Under the pieces are notes generated by a model. The model worked only from the letters and a program-made list of their open reading frames with translations. It was not told the DNA's origin and did not search any database. Positions 58,675 through 64,000 of a stretch of 64,000 nucleotides of DNA are shown piece after piece (within the stretch, counting starts at the first letter, position 1; the number at the start of each line of letters is the position of its first letter). Source of the DNA: Mesostigma viride. Its lineage: Eukaryota > Streptophyta > Mesostigmatophyceae > Mesostigmatales > Mesostigmataceae. The translations under genes were made by a program, and so were the position numbers. Where the stretch lies: NCBI GenBank assembly GCA_009746045.1, contig RPFO01000403.1, positions 1-64,000 of the forward strand, read 5' to 3'.

Positions 58675-58939
58675 CGTATATTGCGTGATAGCTTCGGAAA
58701 ATTATATCAGCATGTGCGTCGTAAAAAGACGCGCCGATTGTGATATTCACGGCTAAATTCGGTGCTCAAACGTGAAAGTTATGAGCTCCGCCGTCAGCCA
58801 TGGCTACCTCGTGGCTCGTGGCTCGTGGCACGCGCATCGATAAAATAAAGCAGAATGCATGTGGGTAATTAATTAATCAATTTACAAATCCTCGATCATC
58901 ATTGGCTAAATATGTGCCGGCAAACTGAATGGAATGTTG

Positions 58940-59290
58940 CCTTCTTATTGCGCCACATCTTGGTGGCAGCGCCGTCGAGTCGCGCGATTCTCCGGCAATT
59001 GACAACGGTTGTCTCCTTGATCTGGGGCAGCTAGGGAGGGGTTGCTCAACCAGCGACAATGCTCGACGCTCGTGGAGCTAGCTAGCTGTTCCCAGGCCAT
59101 GCCGATCCGGGTCGTCATGTCGTCCTAGCTCGCAGTCCCCAGTCGGGGAGCCGGCCACTGACTACCGAGCAGCTTGCCGAAGCGGCCTGAAGCCTTCAGG
59201 GTATAGTGGACTGCGTGGCCGGTGTCAATCAGCGGTGACAGTACTGAGACCGGAAAGAGGCGGAGCTGGGGCGGGCCGCCGGCGGGGCCG
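58940..59290 (-). mobile_element. Short decayed LINE fragment
   Basis: Matches the RT C-terminal region of the element at 46650-46960 (atcttggtggcagcgccgtcg; catgccgatccgggtcgtca). No open frame. Confidence 0.6.
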
Positions 59291-59464
59291 CAAAAATTTA
59301 GCTTACACTCTTTCGAACGGCTTTCGGCTCCAGCCACTCAGCGGCGTGACTTACAGTCCGCTTGACGAATCGGAGCTGCGCGAAATTTCATTGCGACCAA
59401 TCACGAAAATGTCAAAGCACGGCGTCCATATTATCACGGTTTTCGTGCGTTACATCCAAGTGTT

Positions 59465-59628
59465 GTTTACATTCCCACCCTTGCAGGAAGTAGCTTAGAA
59501 TGTATTATAGGCTCATATGCCCCTTCTCAGGGCTATGTGCTACATATACTCCCAACGGAGTTATGTTCCTAATTAATTAATTAATTAATTAATTAATTAA
59601 TTAATTAATTAATTAATTAATTAATTAA
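59465..59628 (+). mobile_element. 3' end of an ORF1-type element, plus strand
   Basis: 3' UTR, hairpin (ACATAtACTCC-CAAC-GGAGTTATGT) and a (TTAA)n tail of about 55 bases. The rest of the element is missing. Confidence 0.8.
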
Positions 59629-59984
59629 TCCAGGTGAGCCATTTGGCAGAGGTCCGTACGCGCAAATCGCTCCTATACTAAAGAAAACTCTGCGATGTCC
59701 TGTGTACGCGAGCTCCAGATATAACCGTCGCAAACTTTTGGGCTGTTGGACCAAACTTTATCCTGAGGAACCAGTTACAAACGCGCAGGCAGCTCACACG
59801 TGGATTTTCCTTTGCCCCACCGACTGTAAGCACTAAGCGGGCTGTTTCTGCCTTCTGCGGGGTTGGCGAGGTCACTCATCCCCGCGCGCATCGTGCTCCC
59901 GCGCAGGCGCAGCAGTCAATCTGGAGCTGAACTCCGCAAGTACCTAGCTCCGTCCACTGCACGCGGTTTGTCCGTGTGTAGCAA

Positions 59985-60370
59985 TGTACATATGGTGCCC
60001 TACCCACAGCAGTTGCTGGCCGACCTAGTGGTCCCAGCCCCATTTGAACATCGCATTCACTCCCTCTTTCTTGCTTGGACTGCTATGCAGAACAAGAAGA
60101 GGTGGAAGACGATTGTCCAGGCTCATACGCCCGCCCCTGTGGGCAAGCCCCCCCCCCCCCAAGAGGAAGGGGCGCTTTGCTGAGTAGAATAGTTAGGGTT
60201 TTCTAGATTAGATTAGCTTAGAGTTAGATTAGTTCGGTTTAATTCACGGCTTCGCCCACCTCCATCCATCCAGCAAGGGAATATGTGCTACATGATCTAG
60301 CTCCCAACGGAGTCATGTTATCATTTAATTTAATGTAATTTAATTTTAATGTAATTTAATGTAATGTAAT
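59985..60370 (+). mobile_element. LINE 3' fragment (third RT family), plus strand
   Basis: The C-terminal RT tail reads LLADLVVPAPFEHRIHSLFL and AWTAMQNKKRWKTIVQAHTP, then a proline run. It is followed by TTAGATTAG repeats, a hairpin (ACATGA..CTCC-CAAC-GGAG-TCATGT) and a (TTTAA)n-type tail. Truncated at the 5' end. Confidence 0.8.
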
Positions 60371-60925
60371 TTAATTTAAAATTAAATTAAATTATAACAT
60401 GACTCCGTTGGGAGATCATGTAGCACATATTCCCGTGGATGGATGGAGGGGGGACAAAGCCGCGAAACCGAACTAATCTAACTCTAAGCTAATCTTATCT
60501 AGAAAACCCTACCTATGCTACTCAGCAAAGCGCCCCTTCCGCTTGGGGGGAGGGGGCTTGCCCACAGGGGCGGGCGTATGAGCCTGGATAATGGTCTTCC
60601 ACCTCTTCTTGTCCTGCATAGCAGTCCAAGCAAGAGAGAGGGAGTGAATGCGATGTTCAAACTGAGCTGGGACCACTAGGTCAGCTAGCAAGTTCTGCTG
60701 TGGGTAGGTCATGACATGTTTGCCTACCTTCTTAGGAATGTCCTTGGGGCCAGGCCAGGTACGTCAGGATATGCCGCCCTGGCTGGCCAAGCCGCTGGGG
60801 GCCGGCCAGACCGAGGGCGGTGTCTACGTATACCTGGCTGGTGCGAGCAAGATGTCCTACGAATGCTATCCTACGCTGTCTAATCTCGTCCGAAATGCGA
60901 GGCATGCCCTGGTACAAAGATTCTA
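60371..60925 (-). mobile_element. LINE 3' fragment (third RT family), minus strand
   Basis: Mirror copy of the preceding fragment, joined tail to tail. It extends further 5': MYQGMPRISDEIRQRRIAFV, GHLARTSQV and PGRHILTYLAWPQ, then the DLVVPAQFEHRIHSLSLAW tail. The motifs match the RT C-terminus of N1 (LVGHLARTNQV), so this is the same superfamily. Confidence 0.82.
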
Positions 60926-61002
60926 AAGAGTAATTTAATTTCTTTAAAAGATTCTAAAAAGAAATATAATTTCTTTTAAAGATTCTAAAGAGTAATTTAA
61001 TT

Positions 61003-62873
61003 AATTAATTAATTAATTAATTAATTAATTAATTATTAATTATCAACATCACTCCGTTGGGAGTCAATGTAGCACATATCCCTGAGAAGGGGCATATGGC
61101 TTTTAATACATTCTAGGCTACTTCCTGCAAGAGTGGAATGTAAGCAGCACTTGCTCTAGGTGCCTCAAGGGCACCGGCACCCTCATGATCTTCACACTAT
61201 GCCCAGCTAAGGGGGAGTATGTCATGTGGGGGAAGATCATCATGGCTATACAAGAGCTAGGGCATGGCTTCTCGACAGAGAGCATCTCTCTGCATGGCAT
61301 AGCATGGCTAAATTCTTAATGCAACATCCATGGGGGTCCCATTATAGACAAAGCATGGCTAAATGTTGAAGGCATCATCCATGGGGGCCATTATGGGCGC
61401 ACATGCGCGTGGGCCACTTGCAAAGGCTAAGCCTATCTAATCTACACTACTGGTATATATATTCCTAGTCTGAGGTGGCAGGAGGGGGCTGCCAGGGCTT
61501 GTGGTCAACGTGGATGACCGCCCCCCTCCAGTATACCGGCTTCCCCCTTGCGCTCTGCCGGAGCTGAAGGTAGGTCGGCCATAGCTCGCGTCGCCGCTGT
61601 TGCTGGGCCAGGGTCAAGTCGTCGTCCAGCGTGAAGCGAGTCTCCGAGAGCTTCTTGCGGCATTTAAGGAACGCCAGCTTGTCCGCCATGTACTTAAAGG
61701 TGAGGAGCACGGGTGCCGGGCCAGCCTTCCCCCGCGCGCGGGGGAGGCGGACAGCCGACATGTCCAGCTCACCAGTGAGTAACATGGGGGCAAGAATGGC
61801 GCGCTTAAATGCTTCAAGAAGGCTCGTGGAGGTCTCACCTGCCTGCTGGTCGAAGTGCTTGACGATGACATTGTGGCTGCGCCGGGCGATGTCGGCTTCC
61901 TCGCGAAGGTCGAGGGCTTGTTGCTTGAGTTGTGCCGAGATGGTGGAGGTGGTGGAGGTGGTGTGCTGCTTAAGCAAGTCCGCCCAGGTGGAGGGAGCAT
62001 CGCCGGCCGAGCCAGCAGGCGCCGGCTGGGCGGCGATGTCCTTCACCGCCTGGGCGGTGAGGCCGGCGGTGTCATGCAAGCTCTCAAGGGCGTTGGCGGT
62101 GGCTTGAAGGCGTTGGTCGAGGTCGAGGAGCTGGGCTTTGATGTCGGCAGTGGAGGCGGAAATGGCAGTGGAGGTGGAGGCGGCGGCGGTGGAAATGTGA
62201 GGAAGTTCAGCAGTCAGCGTGCCGCCGATTGCTGCTATGTCGGCAGCAAGGGGGGTCACGTGCTGCTGAAAGGCTTCCGTGAGGATGGAGCGGAGGGTGG
62301 GGACGGAAAGGGGTGAAGCCCAGATCTCGGCGTCAGAGCGCTGGAGAAGGGAGTTGAGGATGGCGTGCTGGAGATGGGGGCGGAAGCTGCCGATCAGCCC
62401 GTAGATGTTGGCCCAGCGGCTGCCGTCCGGGGCGAGGAGGCGAATGGAGTAGAGATGGAGGCACAGGTCGTTAAGCGAAGCGTAATCCCCGAAGAAGATG
62501 CAGCGCATAGCATCGGTCGGAGAAATGGTGGTCCAGTCGTAATCTGCGACCTTGAAAGGCCGGGGACGAAAGCTCGGTTCTGTGTATTGGGGGCGTGAAG
62601 ACCCTCCTGTGTCGTCGGCTGGGCGGGTGCGCTTGGGGTCAGGCGATGCAGATGGCGAGGCGTTAAGCCCGGGGGGTTGCGGGACGACCACCAGTGCACG
62701 ACTAGTGTCATCGCCGCCTGCCGGACCTGATGGCGAAGCTGCAGCCGGAGCTGCAGACGTATTGTCATTGCCGAGCGCGGCCGCCAGGCTGCGTTGCGTC
62801 GGGGCGCGTTTGTTCGCCATATATTGCGTTTTAGATTCGGAAAATTATATCAGCATTAATTTAATTATTTGAA
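61003..62873 (-). mobile_element. E5: complete ORF1-only retroelement, 1.87 kb
   Basis: Bounded by AGTAATTTAATT on both sides (60991-61002 and 62874-62885). Minus-strand order: short 5' UTR, intact ORF1 (62820-61465), 3' UTR of about 400 bp, hairpin (ACATTgACTCC-CAAC-GGAGTGATGT), TTAA tail. No room for an RT. This is the youngest-looking copy. Confidence 0.88.
61465..62820 (-). CDS. ORF1-like retroelement protein, intact, 451 aa
   Basis: ATG 62820 to TAG 61465. Layout: disordered Ala/Ser/Pro leader with a KR-rich spot (residues 1-75); an aromatic-rich globular part (YDWTTISPTDAMRCIFFGDY, residues 90-170); a Thr/Ser/Ala coiled-coil-like stretch (STADIKAQLLDLDQRLQATA, about 215-300); a second helix (LKQQALDLREEADIARRSHN); and the conserved C-terminal domain (LPRARGKAG, LLTFKYMADK, LDDDLTLAQQQRRRELWP, WRGAVIHVDHKPWQ). 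It resembles ORF1 nucleic-acid chaperones of L1-type LINEs in design, with oligomerising helices followed by an RRM/CTD-like end. It probably coats element RNA. The family assignment rests on motif layout only. Confidence 0.8.
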   Translation of the reverse strand: MANKRAPTQRSLAAALGNDNTSAAPAAASPSGPAGGDDTSRALVVVPQPPGLNASPSASPDPKRTRPADDTGGSSRPQYTEPSFRPRPFKVADYDWTTISPTDAMRCIFFGDYASLNDLCLHLYSIRLLAPDGSRWANIYGLIGSFRPHLQHAILNSLLQRSDAEIWASPLSVPTLRSILTEAFQQHVTPLAADIAAIGGTLTAELPHISTAAASTSTAISASTADIKAQLLDLDQRLQATANALESLHDTAGLTAQAVKDIAAQPAPAGSAGDAPSTWADLLKQHTTSTTSTISAQLKQQALDLREEADIARRSHNVIVKHFDQQAGETSTSLLEAFKRAILAPMLLTGELDMSAVRLPRARGKAGPAPVLLTFKYMADKLAFLKCRKKLSETRFTLDDDLTLAQQQRRRELWPTYLQLRQSARGKPVYWRGAVIHVDHKPWQPPPATSD

Positions 62874-63519
62874 AGTAATTTAATTTAATATGGTGCAACT
62901 TCAGCAGAAGTAGTTTACGTAGACTTCAGGCACTAAGGCACACTTCATATTAAGCCAACAAAAGAGATAACGAGTTCGAATCTTGCTGGGTATCGCATTT
63001 TTTTCGTTTCATTTTTTTTCTTCACCCTTTTGCCAAAGCCTCCATGATTGTGATCGAACCCCTCAAGCTAGCGCGCGCTCCTTGGCGGGGCTAGCACCAC
63101 CTGGCCCTCGGCGGCGGTACGTGGTGTCACGCATCTCCCTAGCCGGGGCTCCCTGGCCGGGGACCGGCCACAAAAAGTACAAGCTCTAATGTCGCGGGCG
63201 AAGCCCACAAAACTTGTTAATTAATTAATTAATTTCTCGTTTTGTCGGATTTTTGTTGAAAAAACTTAAACCCATTTGAAGCCTTCATTCGCAAAATCAG
63301 GAAGAGAGAATTACGAGGAAATCCGTAGAATGCATATGTTTTCGTGCGTACATTACACGGCCTACGCTTTACTTAACCAGGCCACTCTCCTTGGGGCCGT
63401 ATCACAGTATCACCTGCGCACTAGATAAACAGATATGTTGCAAATAGGCCCCACACGCATCACGGCCCCAAAACGCCCATCATTTTCCAAGGAGCGTGAT
63501 AGAACAACGGAACATCCGG
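62874..63519. other. Spacer with tRNA-like B-box and TTAA run
   Basis: gagttcgaatcttgc near 62970 resembles a tRNA T-arm, but I could not fold a tRNA upstream. A TTAA run lies at 63218-63234. No gene. Confidence 0.4.
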
Positions 63520-64000
63520 CTATATAATCAATATGGTTGTCTCCTTGATATAATAATAAAGTGGGACAACACCGCCCCCCACATCCAGCACAAGGCTGCT
63601 ACTAGGCCTCGTTGTCCACATGCTCCGACACCATGGCGGCTCAAGTGGTGCGCTTGCCCTTGGTGTCTTTGCCACTCTCCGCCAGAAGCCGGCTGACGAG
63701 CTCGTCCTGCGAGGGTCGTATCCGAAGTCCACGCGCATGTTGGCACCAGTCAGCACACAGAACACTACGGCAGGCCCTGGGCCACACCGATCAGCAAAGT
63801 CACTGCCATCTCCGCGGGCCAGCAACCGAGCTCCATGGAGATACATACCACTTAGCCGAATAAAAGTTACAACCCATACATCATCCAAGAACCGTGGTCC
63901 AAACTCACGCCTGAGAGCCGGTGTAACATCCATCTCCCACCACTTCCTGGTAACGCGGCCATGACCCCCTCCCTGGAAAAGCAACAAAAACTCCAGGAAA
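63520..64000 (-). CDS. Hypothetical partial gene at the window edge
   Basis: A minus-strand frame stays open from the window edge to a stop at 63520. It reads QGGGHGRVTRKWWEMDVTPA, EFGPRFLDDVWVVTFIRLSG, ARLLARGDGSDFADRCGPGP and VFCVLTGANMRVDFGYDP. The first half is protein-like; the last 60 residues, with an Ile/Tyr-rich end, may be past a real stop or splice site. TTGCTTTTCCAG just inside the edge could be a splice acceptor. Not recognised; retroelement origin is possible. Confidence 0.4.
   Translation of the reverse strand, partial: FLEFLLLFQGGGHGRVTRKWWEMDVTPALRREFGPRFLDDVWVVTFIRLSGMYLHGARLLARGDGSDFADRCGPGPAVVFCVLTGANMRVDFGYDPRRTSSSAGFWRRVAKTPRASAPLEPPWCRSMWTTRPSSSLVLDVGGGVVPLYYYIKETTILII

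Larger units (their letters stand above)
54874..58847 (-). mobile_element. E7: full-length ORF1-only element hosting nested E6
   Basis: Flanked by a perfect 13-bp duplication AAGCAGAATGCAT (54861-54873 and 58848-58860). On the minus strand: 5' UTR (shared with E1 from 40880), ORF1 start at 58674, insertion of E6 near 58370, ORF1 rest down to 55265, 3' UTR, hairpin ACATAtACTCC-CAAC-GGAGTTATGT and TTAA tail. About 1.97 kb without E6. Confidence 0.9.

Noticed and set aside
62922-62997. tRNA gene
   Set aside because: Only a T-arm-like gagttcgaatcttgc is convincing; no acceptor or D-arm pairing could be made.

Overview
The window is eukaryotic nuclear DNA, most likely from a green alga. The evidence is a 16-exon NADPH-cytochrome P450 reductase gene with GT-AG introns, a decayed insert of green-type plastid rpoB, AATAAA-type poly(A) signals and many non-LTR retrotransposons. 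I cannot name the species. Almost none of the long open frames in low-complexity DNA (7.2-11.0, 24.7-25.0, 26.1-27.3 and 29.7-32.4 kb) are genes; they are tandem repeats that stay open in several frames.

Region 1 (1-17 kb) is a compact cluster of unrecognised, mostly intron-poor genes, all on the + strand. They are separated by single copies or arrays of a perfect 14-bp palindrome, CCAACGGCCGTTGG, in a 46-bp unit. It holds two tandem copies of a decayed gene, three related Cys/His-finger genes, and four further genes of which two overlap as ATGA and one has a clear 118-bp intron. Most frames are broken by one-base shifts, often at homopolymers. A rpoB plastid insert, a 79-bp minisatellite and a 3.7-kb (TTGTCC)n array interrupt the cluster. 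The array sits inside one of the palindromic units. The cluster may be an unknown large mobile or virus-derived element, but I see no hallmark gene that would prove this.

Region 2 (17-36 kb) has a small Cys/His-motif gene between 90-bp direct repeats, then the P450 reductase gene (19604-35585). I assembled its full coding sequence: 16 exons, 2133 nt, 710 aa, all phases consistent, including a 37-nt microexon and one GC-AG intron. Its introns carry most of the minisatellites in the window, plus partial copies of its own exon starts.

Region 3 (36-64 kb) is a nest of retrotransposons around one intact leucine-rich-repeat gene (49636-51522, minus). The main discovery is a set of about 2-kb elements that encode only an ORF1-like RNA-binding protein. 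Three of the four complete ones have perfect 12-13 bp target-site duplications. Reverse-transcriptase LINE fragments nearby end in the same kind of 3' stem-loop (CAAC loop, one 5'-side bulge) and the same TTAA-type tail. Stem changes between copies are compensatory. This suggests a split system in which the ORF1 protein and reverse transcriptase are carried on separate elements that share a 3' recognition hairpin. Nested insertions with duplications give relative ages. A second reverse-transcriptase lineage (42.5-45.3 kb), an endonuclease/RT LINE (46.6-49.1 kb) and a dispersed repeat of about 370 bp complete the region.
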